DNA of 64,000 nt from Alloscardovia omnicolens (GTDB lineage Bacteria; Actinomycetota; Actinomycetes; Actinomycetales; Bifidobacteriaceae). Shown piece after piece: positions 53,240 to 60,760 of this stretch. The stretch covers positions 496,001-560,000 of the forward strand of contig CP159991.1 of the NCBI GenBank assembly GCA_040702985.1, read 5' to 3'. Under the pieces are notes generated by a model that made no database searches, was not told where the DNA came from, and saw only the letters and a list, made by a program, of their open reading frames with translations. A program made the translations under genes and the position numbers. Numbering within the stretch: the stretch's first letter is position 1; each line of letters starts with the position of its first letter.

Positions 53240-53255
53240 ATGTAACCGGTTACAT
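53240..53255. promoter_or_regulatory. LacI-type operator
   Basis: ATGTAACCGGTTACAT is a perfect 16-bp palindrome with the central CG typical of LacI-family operators. It lies between the divergent regulator and binding-protein genes, 97 bp from the regulator start and 110 bp from the transporter start, so it could control both. Confidence 0.82.
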
Positions 53256-53365
53256 AAATTTTGATAAAACAGAAAAATATTCTGCAGAATCGCTAGTATG
53301 TGCCGCTTTTCTGTGTATAGTTAGAAGTGCAAGAAATTGCGCTTACATTGCGGTAAGGAGAGAAA

Positions 53366-54754
53366 ATGCAATTTAAAAAGATCGCAGCAGCATCTGTTGC
53401 AACCGTTAGCATTTTAGCTATGCTCGGAGCATGCTCGAATTCTGGTTCATCTGGTGTGACTGATACCAAGAAAGATAAAGGCTTAGACGTTATTGGTACA
53501 AATATTAAGTACGATCCAAATCACTTGGTTAATGAGGGTAAGCCAATTTCCATTGATTACTGGACATGGTCGGACGGTGGTGTAGATCCTGTTTATCAGC
53601 TGGCTAAGGACTACTCCAAGATCTATCCAAACGTTACCGTCAAGATCAAAAAGCAGACTTGGGAGGATTATTGGACGAAGCTTCCACTGCAGCTCAAGGG
53701 AAAGAACGGTCCAGCGGTCTTTAATATTCACAATTCTTATGATTCTGTTATCCGCCCTTATGCAGCTGATTATGACATTGATCAGAAGGACTTAGTTGCT
53801 GATTATCCGACTGCGCAGGCGCATGAAGATAATGACGGAAAAGTGAAGTATATTGATTCCGTTATTAATACGGGAAACATTTATTACAACAAAACAATGT
53901 GGAAAGAAGCTGGTTTAACCGATGCTGATATTCCAACCACATGGGACCAATTTATTGAAGTAGCAAAGAAGCTCACTAAGTTCGACGGTTCTAAGATGAC
54001 TCAAGCTGGCTTCAATATTAACGGTGGAGCATATTCTGCAATTTACCAAGGCTTGAACTATCAAAAGGGTGAGCTGCTCTTCGATTCTAAGGGAGAAAAA
54101 GCTAACTACGATAACAAAGCCACAAAGGAAAATATGCAATTCCTGAAGGACTTGTATGACAAGCATAAGGTTGGTTCCTCTGATTTCGGTAATGAATACT
54201 CTGATTCCTTCGGTCAAGGTCAAACTGCCATGGTTTATGCTTGGGGATGGCTTGAAGGAACGATGAAGGACAAGTATCCAAACATTGATTATGGTGTTTT
54301 TGCAACTCCAACTTTCAGTGAGGATACTCCTTTTGCTTTTGATCGTTATAACGGTGAATCCACACCAGGTATTAACAAGAATCAATCCAAGCAGCAGCAA
54401 GCTGTGGCTCAGGACTTTGTAAAGTATCTGCTGGCAAATGACGATTACATTCGCAAGGCATCTGCTGGATTGAATTCGTTCCCTGCAAAGGTGAATCTGC
54501 AGAATGATGCTGAAATTTTGAAGAGCCCAGTTATGAAGGCTATTCAGCCACGTGTGTCTCGCCTGATTTGGCCTGGACCTGCTCCAGCAACTGTGGAAAC
54601 TTCTGGAAAGGTTGCTTTTGAAAACGTCATGCAAAATGGCATGTCGATTGATGCAGCTGTGAAAGAAGGACAAGCAACGATGGATAAGGATATGAAGGGA
54701 TCTGACTTCGTATCTGCTGAGAGCAAGTATGAGTTTTACAGCGAGCATAAGTAA
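53366..54754 (+). CDS. Sugar ABC transporter substrate-binding lipoprotein
   Basis: The 462-residue family-1 solute-binding protein has a lipoprotein signal peptide with lipobox LGAC (C23) after KKIAAASVATVSILAML. The mature part includes IDYWTWSDGGVDPVYQLAKD, NIYYNKTMWKEAGLTDADIP and GQTAMVYAWGWLEG, typical of oligosaccharide-binding proteins. It is anchored outside the membrane and hands the sugar to the two permeases downstream. GGTAAGGAG precedes the ATG. Neighbouring GH31 suggests an alpha-glucoside or xyloside ligand, which is inferred. Confidence 0.93.
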   Translation: MQFKKIAAASVATVSILAMLGACSNSGSSGVTDTKKDKGLDVIGTNIKYDPNHLVNEGKPISIDYWTWSDGGVDPVYQLAKDYSKIYPNVTVKIKKQTWEDYWTKLPLQLKGKNGPAVFNIHNSYDSVIRPYAADYDIDQKDLVADYPTAQAHEDNDGKVKYIDSVINTGNIYYNKTMWKEAGLTDADIPTTWDQFIEVAKKLTKFDGSKMTQAGFNINGGAYSAIYQGLNYQKGELLFDSKGEKANYDNKATKENMQFLKDLYDKHKVGSSDFGNEYSDSFGQGQTAMVYAWGWLEGTMKDKYPNIDYGVFATPTFSEDTPFAFDRYNGESTPGINKNQSKQQQAVAQDFVKYLLANDDYIRKASAGLNSFPAKVNLQNDAEILKSPVMKAIQPRVSRLIWPGPAPATVETSGKVAFENVMQNGMSIDAAVKEGQATMDKDMKGSDFVSAESKYEFYSEHK

Positions 54755-54762
54755 ATAAGCCT

Positions 54763-54788
54763 AGTGGGGGAATAATTGTTCCCCCACT
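54763..54788 (+). terminator. Hairpin after the binding-protein gene
   Basis: AGTGGGGGAA-TAATTG-TTCCCCCACT is a perfect 10-bp stem 8 bp after the stop, without T-run. In such operons this structure commonly keeps the binding-protein mRNA stable and more abundant than the permease mRNA. Confidence 0.8.
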
Positions 54789-54816
54789 TATATGCTGGGC
54801 AGCGGGCTGAGTGAAT

Positions 54817-54892
54817 GGTTGAGCTACGGGTTGAGATGCAGGTTTGAGATTCTCGGGATTGAGATTCACAGGATTGAGATCCGAAAACATAC
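54817..54892 (+). repeat. Short interspersed tandem repeat A (TTGAGAT units)
   Basis: Five copies of (G)GnTTGAG(AT) begin at TTGAG 54819, 54831, 54844, 54859 and 54874, spaced 12, 13, 15 and 15 bp. They lie between the binding-protein gene's hairpin and the permease. Confidence 0.7.
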
Positions 54893-54946
54893 AGTGAAGT
54901 ACTGAAATCAAAACTCCTGCTGAAAAGAAATGAATGTGGTGAGTGG

Positions 54947-54999
54947 AAGCTCGCGTGTAAAAGCTCGCCCGTAAAAACTCGCATGTAAAGCTCGCGTAA
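54947..54999 (+). repeat. 14-bp tandem repeat B (AAGCTCGCNNGTAA)
   Basis: AAGCTCGCGTGTAA (54947), AAGCTCGCCCGTAA (54961), AAACTCGCATGTAA (54975) and a shortened copy AGCTCGCGTAA (54989) follow each other with an exact 14-bp period for the first three. Confidence 0.85.
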
Positions 55000-55006
55000 A
55001 ACTTGT

Positions 55007-55034
55007 TGGCGAAAGTGAAGTGGCGAAAGTGAAG
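55007..55034 (+). repeat. 14-bp tandem repeat C (TGGCGAAAGTGAAG x2)
   Basis: Two perfect 14-bp copies at 55007-55020 and 55021-55034 directly precede TGGAGAG, the Shine-Dalgarno of the permease gene, so the repeat reaches into its ribosome binding site. Confidence 0.9.
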
Positions 55035-55044
55035 TGGAGAGAAA

Positions 55045-55947
55045 ATGAGTAAGAAAGGCGCATCTGCTCAAACTGGGCAGTCAATTCTATCGCGCATATT
55101 TACGTTGAGGAATATGGCGGTTATCTTCTTGGTAGTCTATTTTTCAATCTTTTTAGCCTACCCAATTTATAAAGCGTTTGCTGGAAGTTTGCATAACTGG
55201 AATCCTCTTAATGACACCTATGAGTGGGTTGGTTTTGAAAACTATAAAGACATTCTCACCGATAAGCTGTTTTGGACATCCATGGCTAATACAGGTGTGT
55301 TCCTTGGCTGGTCAACGATCTTTAGGGTTGTCTTGGGTCTTGGATTAGCGTTGCTCCTGAGCTCAAAACTGGTGCGTGCAAAAGATACTCTTCGTGGTCT
55401 GTTTTATATGCCAACAATTACGCCGCTGGTTGCAGTTAGTTTCGTGTGGTTGTGGATGTTCGATCCTCAGTTCGGCATGATTGACAAAGTGACAGGTTTG
55501 AACATTAACTGGTTGCATGATTCCAAGTGGGCGATGCCAGCAGTGATTATTATGACCATCTGGAAAGATTTCGGATACGCAACAGTGTTGTATTTGGCCG
55601 GTATTATGAATCTTCCTCGCGACGTGTATGAGGCTGCTTCTATTGATGGTGCAAATAGTGTGCAAACATTCTTCCGTATTACACTTCCTTTGCTCAAATC
55701 CACCACGCTTTTCATTGTTATTACCTCTATGATCAGTTACTTGCAGGCTTATGTGCAGTTCTTGGTTATGACAGAAGGTGGTCCGGGAACATCCACATAT
55801 ACCATTAGCTACTTAATTTTTGATCAAGCATTTAATAAGAATAATTTCGGTGTAGCATCTGCGCAGGCTGTGGTTTTGTTCCTCTTTACTGGCGTGCTGA
55901 CCTACATTATGTTTAAGATTTCAGGCGATACGGAGGTGTTGTCATAA
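55045..55947 (+). CDS. ABC sugar transporter permease (MalF-type)
   Basis: The 300-residue inner-membrane permease has six predicted helices (first at NMAVIFLVVYFSIFLAYPIY) and the EAA loop EAASIDGANSVQTFFRITLP near residue 195, which contacts the ATPase. TEGGPGTSTYTISYLIFDQA is typical of the family. GGAGAG is the Shine-Dalgarno, 5 bp before ATG 55045. The stop TAA overlaps the start of the next gene by 1 bp. No ATPase gene is in this cluster; a shared MsmK-like subunit elsewhere is expected. Confidence 0.94.
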   Translation: MSKKGASAQTGQSILSRIFTLRNMAVIFLVVYFSIFLAYPIYKAFAGSLHNWNPLNDTYEWVGFENYKDILTDKLFWTSMANTGVFLGWSTIFRVVLGLGLALLLSSKLVRAKDTLRGLFYMPTITPLVAVSFVWLWMFDPQFGMIDKVTGLNINWLHDSKWAMPAVIIMTIWKDFGYATVLYLAGIMNLPRDVYEAASIDGANSVQTFFRITLPLLKSTTLFIVITSMISYLQAYVQFLVMTEGGPGTSTYTISYLIFDQAFNKNNFGVASAQAVVLFLFTGVLTYIMFKISGDTEVLS

Positions 55948-56780
55948 TGAAGAATTCACGGACAATAGGTCGTATCGGATCTATACTCTTGACCGTACTC
56001 CTCTTTGCAGTCGCCTTGATTACCATTGTTCCTTTCTTGTGGATGTTTATCTCTTCCTTTGCTCCAAACAGTGAGATTGTAAAGATTAACGGTGGTTTAT
56101 TCCCAACGCCGTCAACCATGGATAACTATGTGAGCATCCAAGAGAACTTCAATTTCTTCCGTCTGTTTGGAAATTCGATTTTCGTAGCAACAGTCAAGAC
56201 AGTAATTATTATTTACACCTCGGCTTTGCTGGGTTTCGTTTTTGCAAAAATGCGGTTCTTCGGCCGAGACTTCCTCTTTGCCATTGTTATGAGTACCATG
56301 ATGATTCCATGGGCTGTAACCATTATTCCTCAGTACGAAATGATGGTGACCTTTGGCTGGATCGATTCCTATAAAGCGCTGATCATTCCAGGTTTGGTTT
56401 CTGGATTTGGTATCTTCTTATTCCGTCAGTCTATTTCCGGTATTTCCGATGAGCTGATTGAAGCAGCTCGACTTGACGGAGCAAGTGATACCCGAATTTT
56501 CCACAGCCTCATCTTGCCACTGAGTCATAACACTATTGCAGCACTTGCTATTTTCACGTTCTTGTGGAATTGGGAAGACTATCTGTGGCCATTCTTGATG
56601 ATTACAGATGAATCTAAGCAGCTGCTTGCAGTAGGGTTGAAAGCATTTAACGGACAGTACGGAACTGATTACGGTGGACTGTTTGCCGCAACATCCTTAG
56701 CAATTGTTCCTGTGATTGTGGTGTATATGGTCTTCCAGAAGCAATTCATTGCAGGTATTGCAACGGGAAGTTCTAAGTAA
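55947..56780 (+). CDS. ABC sugar transporter permease (MalG-type)
   Basis: The 277-residue protein has six helices, with the EAA loop EAARLDGASDTRIFHSLILP and the family C-terminus VYMVFQKQFIAGIATGSSK. It pairs with the upstream MalF-type permease, with 1-bp overlap (TAATG), to form the membrane channel. SSFAPNSEIVKINGGLFP is the usual N-terminal periplasmic segment. Confidence 0.94.
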   Translation: MKNSRTIGRIGSILLTVLLFAVALITIVPFLWMFISSFAPNSEIVKINGGLFPTPSTMDNYVSIQENFNFFRLFGNSIFVATVKTVIIIYTSALLGFVFAKMRFFGRDFLFAIVMSTMMIPWAVTIIPQYEMMVTFGWIDSYKALIIPGLVSGFGIFLFRQSISGISDELIEAARLDGASDTRIFHSLILPLSHNTIAALAIFTFLWNWEDYLWPFLMITDESKQLLAVGLKAFNGQYGTDYGGLFAATSLAIVPVIVVYMVFQKQFIAGIATGSSK

Positions 56781-56850
56781 GGTCTAGGGGCTGTTAGAAA
56801 CATCTGGCAGTCCCTCATCTTTTGGGAGTTGTGCAGAATGAGCAGATATT

Positions 56851-56862
56851 GCAAACGTTGCC
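56851..56862. promoter_or_regulatory. Candidate operator 1 upstream of the GH31 gene
   Basis: GCAAACGTTGCC holds the imperfect palindrome GCAA-ACG-TTGC with a central CG, LacI-like. A related site is at 56939-56950. It differs from the operator at 53240. Confidence 0.45.
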
Positions 56863-56938
56863 AAAAATTCTCAAAAGATATTATTGAATAATGGCAAAAT
56901 TTTAGAAATTTCAGATATAATAATTCTAAGTAATAAAT

Positions 56939-56950
56939 GAAAACGTTGGC
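56939..56950. promoter_or_regulatory. Candidate operator 2 upstream of the GH31 gene
   Basis: GAAAACGTTGGC shares AAACGTTGSC with 56851-56862, 88 bp away. Both lie in the 271-bp gap between the permease and GH31, suggesting that the glycosidase has its own promoter under a LacI-type factor. Confidence 0.4.
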
Positions 56951-57051
56951 ATTTTCTCGGTTTTCATGAAAACAGGAGAGGGGAGTCTAACTAAAACTCC
57001 TAAGGTTAGACTACAACAGTTTTCGCATATTTGGCAGCAAAGGAGCTAAAA

Positions 57052-59571
57052 ATGACAGCACAGGGTAACGGTGCTTTTGCAGAATATGAAAAAATGACAG
57101 ATTCAGTTATGAATGCCAAGCGTGTTATTTCTGGAGATAACTGGCGCATTGGTGTTATTACGAATTCCCTTCTGCGCTTTGAGTGGTCTGATTCTGGTGT
57201 TTTTGAAGATAAGCCAACTCAGGTTGTGGTGAACCGAAATATTGATGATGACATTACTGTTAATGTTTCTGAGCGTGATGGGCTACTCATTATTGATACA
57301 GGCGAACTCTATGTGACCTACAATAAGAAGCCTTTTAGCAAAGAAGGTTTAAGTGTTGTAGTTAAGCATTTGACAACTTCACAGTTCAACACCTGGCATT
57401 ATGGCGATGATGCTCCGGGGAACTTGCGAGGAACCACACGTACTCTCGATACAATTAACGGTCGCACAGAGCTTGAAGAAGGAATTATCTCTATTGATGG
57501 TTGGTCAATTTTAGATGACTCCCGTTCTAACGTAGTTTCTTATGAAGGTGCTTCGCCTAAGGCAGCTTTCGGAGAAGAAAATATCAATGCCGGTGGATGG
57601 CGTATTGCATCTCGTGATCATGAAGAAACCGACTTCTATTTCTTCGGTTATGCTCACAACTACAAGCAGGCCATGCGTGACTTCTTTAAGTTGACTGGTC
57701 CTCAGCCATTGTTGCCACGTTGGGCAATGGGTAATTGGTGGAGCCGTTATTTTGCATACACCCAGGATGAATATCTCAAACTTCATGATCGTTTTAAGAA
57801 GGAAGGTATTCCATTTACCACAGCTGTGATTGATATGGATTGGCATATCACCGATATTGAAGAAAAGTATGGATACGGTTGGACTGGTTACACGTGGAAT
57901 AAGGAACTGTTCCCAGATTATGTACAGTTGCTCAGTGATTTGGCACAGCGTGGTTTGAAGACCACATTGAACGTGCATCCTCGCGACGGTGTGCGCGGTT
58001 ACGAAAAGCCATACAAAGAGCTGGCTCAGAAGGTGGGCATTGATCCAGCAACTGATGAAGCTGTGGAATTTGATCCAACAAATCCAAAGTTTGTGGATGG
58101 ATACTTCGATATGCATCATGAGCTTGAAGATGAAGGCGTTGACTTCTGGTGGCTGGATTGGCAGCAAGGCGGTGTAACTCGTCAGCCGGGATTAGATCCG
58201 CTGTGGTTGCTCAATCATGTGCACTATATTGATTCTGCTCGTGACGGCAAGTGGCCTTTGACCTTCTCTCGTTATGCTGGACCTGGTTCGCATCGTTACC
58301 CTGTGGGCTTCTCGGGAGATTCTATTGTTTCCTGGGAATCCTTGCAATTCCAGCCTGAATTCACAGCAACAGCATCTAATATTGGTTTCGGATGGTGGAG
58401 TCACGATATTGGCGGTCACATGATGGGCTACCGTGATGATGAGTTGGAGGCACGCTGGTATCAGTATGGTACTTTCAGCCCAATTAACCGTTTGCATTCC
58501 AGCAACTCGCCATTTACCAGCAAAGAGCCATGGAACTTCCGTGCAGAAGTGCGCTCTGCAATGGTAGAGGCGTTGCAGTTGCGTCACCGTTTAATTCCAT
58601 ACTTGTACACCATGAACTACCGTGCTCACCATGAAGGTGAACCATTAGTGCAGCCTATGTATTGGAATGATACTGAAATTGAAGCTGCCTACAGTGTTCC
58701 ACAAGAATTCTGGTACGGTACTGAACTGGTAATGGCTCCAATTACTAGCCCATCGGACAAGGACGTAGCTCGCGCAAAGGCTGATGTGTGGTTACCAGAA
58801 GGCGAATGGTTTGACTTCTTCTCTGGACGCCGCTACGTTGCTGGTGAAAATGGTCGAATGCTTGAAGCATGGCGCAAGCTGAACCGTCAGCCAGTTTTTG
58901 CTCGTTCCGGTGCAATTGTTCCGTTGGCTGTATTGGGTGAAGGTGAAGCAATCAACTCTGTTGCTAACCCTGAAGCTCTTGAACTCGTTGTCTTCCCAAG
59001 CTCGGATAAGACTGAGCGTGAATTCACCTTAGTTGAAGATAATGGTCAGTTCAATGATGCTCGTGACGGTAAGACTGCTCGCACACGTTTCACGTGGAAC
59101 GGTTCCCAGCTTGTTATTGCAGCTGTTGAGGGTGATGCTGCTGCAGTTCCTGCTGAGCGCACATGGACTGTAACACTGCGCGGTGTAGCTGATTTGGGTC
59201 AGGAAGCTCTCAGCGGCGCTCGCGTGGTATCGTACAGCTACGATGCTGAAGATATGAGTGCTTCTTATGTCCTCGAATCTACTGCGGTTAATCAAGACCT
59301 GACTGTTCAGATTGCTGGCGTAAAGCCTGCTGACAATCCAGTAGCAGAAGATACTCGCAAGATGCTCCTCGATTCGCAGATTGCTTACAACATGAAGGAT
59401 GCAGTCTACAAGGTTGCTTTGAGCGGCGATGTAGCACAATTGGCTTCTTTGGGTGCAAAGCGCTTTGATTATGAATACGGTTTGCATGGAAACAGTGAAG
59501 AGCATAGCGTTGGCGTGCGTATTCCAGCAGGTATTGAATCTGCATTAAAGGAAATTATGCTGCGTTCTTAA
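57052..59571 (+). CDS. Glycoside hydrolase family 31 (alpha-glucosidase/alpha-xylosidase-like)
   Basis: The 839-residue enzyme has an N-terminal beta domain, GH31 barrel and C-terminal beta domains. The nucleophile Asp is in FWWLDWQQGG (about residue 369), and the acid/base Asp in FSGDSIVSWESLQFQ (about 423). PRWAMGNWWSRYFAYTQDEY and DMDWHITDIEEKYGYGWTGY are conserved surroundings. The DWQQG in place of the more common D(M)NE hints at a particular specificity. No signal peptide: it works in the cytosol on imported sugar. ATG 57052 is chosen for AAAGGAG 5 bp upstream; the frame extends to 57031. Confidence 0.93.
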   Translation: MTAQGNGAFAEYEKMTDSVMNAKRVISGDNWRIGVITNSLLRFEWSDSGVFEDKPTQVVVNRNIDDDITVNVSERDGLLIIDTGELYVTYNKKPFSKEGLSVVVKHLTTSQFNTWHYGDDAPGNLRGTTRTLDTINGRTELEEGIISIDGWSILDDSRSNVVSYEGASPKAAFGEENINAGGWRIASRDHEETDFYFFGYAHNYKQAMRDFFKLTGPQPLLPRWAMGNWWSRYFAYTQDEYLKLHDRFKKEGIPFTTAVIDMDWHITDIEEKYGYGWTGYTWNKELFPDYVQLLSDLAQRGLKTTLNVHPRDGVRGYEKPYKELAQKVGIDPATDEAVEFDPTNPKFVDGYFDMHHELEDEGVDFWWLDWQQGGVTRQPGLDPLWLLNHVHYIDSARDGKWPLTFSRYAGPGSHRYPVGFSGDSIVSWESLQFQPEFTATASNIGFGWWSHDIGGHMMGYRDDELEARWYQYGTFSPINRLHSSNSPFTSKEPWNFRAEVRSAMVEALQLRHRLIPYLYTMNYRAHHEGEPLVQPMYWNDTEIEAAYSVPQEFWYGTELVMAPITSPSDKDVARAKADVWLPEGEWFDFFSGRRYVAGENGRMLEAWRKLNRQPVFARSGAIVPLAVLGEGEAINSVANPEALELVVFPSSDKTEREFTLVEDNGQFNDARDGKTARTRFTWNGSQLVIAAVEGDAAAVPAERTWTVTLRGVADLGQEALSGARVVSYSYDAEDMSASYVLESTAVNQDLTVQIAGVKPADNPVAEDTRKMLLDSQIAYNMKDAVYKVALSGDVAQLASLGAKRFDYEYGLHGNSEEHSVGVRIPAGIESALKEIMLRS

Positions 59572-59691
59572 GGTGACGAATGAGTGCTTTGGGAGTGCTA
59601 TCTTTCGAAGTGCAGTTGGCGTGTGGTCTTTGTGAAGTGCGGTCGAAGCATATAAAACCGCTCTTAAAGCAGCATAACGTCATCTAACTCA

Positions 59692-59734
59692 GGCGGTTGG
59701 GATATCTTGATATTTTCAAGAAATTCTGACCGCC
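59692..59734. terminator. Nested inverted repeat between GH31 and ridA
   Basis: GGCGGT (59692-59697) pairs with ACCGCC (59729-59734), with an inner CTTGA/TCAAG hairpin. It may terminate GH31 read-through or be an operator for ridA; a T-run is lacking. Confidence 0.45.
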
Positions 59735-59784
59735 TTCGTTGTATCCTAAAAAGGAATATAGAGCTTTCAAGGAAAGGACAGCAC

Positions 59785-60174
59785 ATGCCAATTGAAGAAG
59801 TGTCAACATCTCTGGCTCCTCAAGCGTTAGGAGCATATAGTCAAGCGGTAAAAGCTAACGGTTTTGTTTTTGTTTCTGGCCAGCTTGGTATTGATCCAGA
59901 AACAGGTGAACTTGCGGGTGCAAGTCCTGCAATACAAACTCACCAAGCCATGAAGAATATTGAGGCAATTCTTAAGGAAGCTGGAAGTGGCCTCGATAAA
60001 ATTGTGCGTGCAACCATCTATATGCAGAATGCAGCTGATTTCGCAGAAATCAACCAAGTATATGCACAGTATGTGGAAGGTACAGTCAAGCCAGCGCGAG
60101 TTGCTTTCGGATCTAATGTTATTCCTAAGCCTGGCGCTGTTGTGGAAATCGACGCTATTGCTATTGAGGAGTAG
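59785..60174 (+). CDS. ridA: RidA-family reactive intermediate deaminase
   Basis: The 129-residue protein hydrolyses reactive enamine/imine intermediates from PLP enzymes. Hallmarks: ALGAYSQAVKANGFVFVSGQ, NIEAILKEAGSGLDKIVRAT, and the C-terminal PARVAFGSNVIPKPGAVVEI with the conserved Arg of the active site. ATG 59785 is chosen because GGAAAGGA lies 7 bp upstream; the frame extends to 59707 without such a site. It works as a homotrimer in the cytosol. Monocistronic, followed by the second repeat array. Confidence 0.95.
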   Translation: MPIEEVSTSLAPQALGAYSQAVKANGFVFVSGQLGIDPETGELAGASPAIQTHQAMKNIEAILKEAGSGLDKIVRATIYMQNAADFAEINQVYAQYVEGTVKPARVAFGSNVIPKPGAVVEIDAIAIEE

Positions 60175-60297
60175 CTTGATTGTTGGGCATCAACGTGGCG
60201 CGAAGGCGTTAGAACGTTGATGCGTTAGAACGGTAGGGTGTTGGGGTGCTCATGTGCTGTTGATGCGCTGTGCCGTTCATAGATGTTCTGAATGTGT
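60175..60297. other. Spacer between ridA and repeat array 2
   Basis: About 120 bp with short GTTAGAACG/TTGATGCG repetitions (AAGGCGTTAGAACGTTGATG, then GCGTTAGAACGG) but no gene seen. Confidence 0.5.
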
Positions 60298-60627
60298 GCG
60301 TGGAACGTGATTGGCTAGAGCAGATCATGTTCCACGCATTGTTTTTAGCATGAAATTAGTGATTTAGGGACGTGGATCATGATTGGCTTGAGCGAATCAT
60401 GTTTCAGGAACCATTTTGCCTTGTTTTGGGCTGAAAACGGTACGTGAAACATGATTGGCTTGAGCGAATCATGTTTCAGGAACTTTTTAGGGCTTTTTTA
60501 GGCGACTTTTGGGACGTGAATCGTGTTTGGCTATAGCCGATCATGATTCAGGAACCATACGAGCGTCGATTTGTATGTTTTTGGGACGTGAATCATGTTT
60601 TGCTATAGCGAATCATGATTGAGGAAC
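60298..60627. repeat. Palindromic repeat array 2: five units, exact 72-bp period
   Basis: Five imperfect palindromes lie at about 60298-60337, 60368-60412, 60439-60484, 60511-60556 and 60583-60627. A common point in the core (GCGAATCATG or its variant) falls at 60320, 60392, 60464, 60536 and 60608, exactly 72 bp apart. Units begin GGGACGTGAATCATG and end CATGATTCAGGAAC, the reverse of array 1, so the two arrays are inverted relative to each other. Interval sequences are T-rich and partly similar to the reverse complement of array 1 intervals. Confidence 0.92.
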
Positions 60628-60680
60628 TTTTTGATGTATCGTGCCCTGCATATGTACGACATGAGTACGAGGTACACTAC

Positions 60681-60710
60681 GCACCACACACCACCACACA
60701 CCACCACATA
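60681..60710 (+). repeat. 10-bp C/A microrepeat upstream of argS
   Basis: Three head-to-tail copies of CCACCACACA (the first and last imperfect) form a C/A-only tract 50 bp before argS. This echoes the C-rich tract between array 1 and leuA. Confidence 0.6.
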
Positions 60711-60760
60711 CGGCGCGTGCCTCGCTTGCGGTGTAGGGCGTAACTATTAAACTAGCGCTC

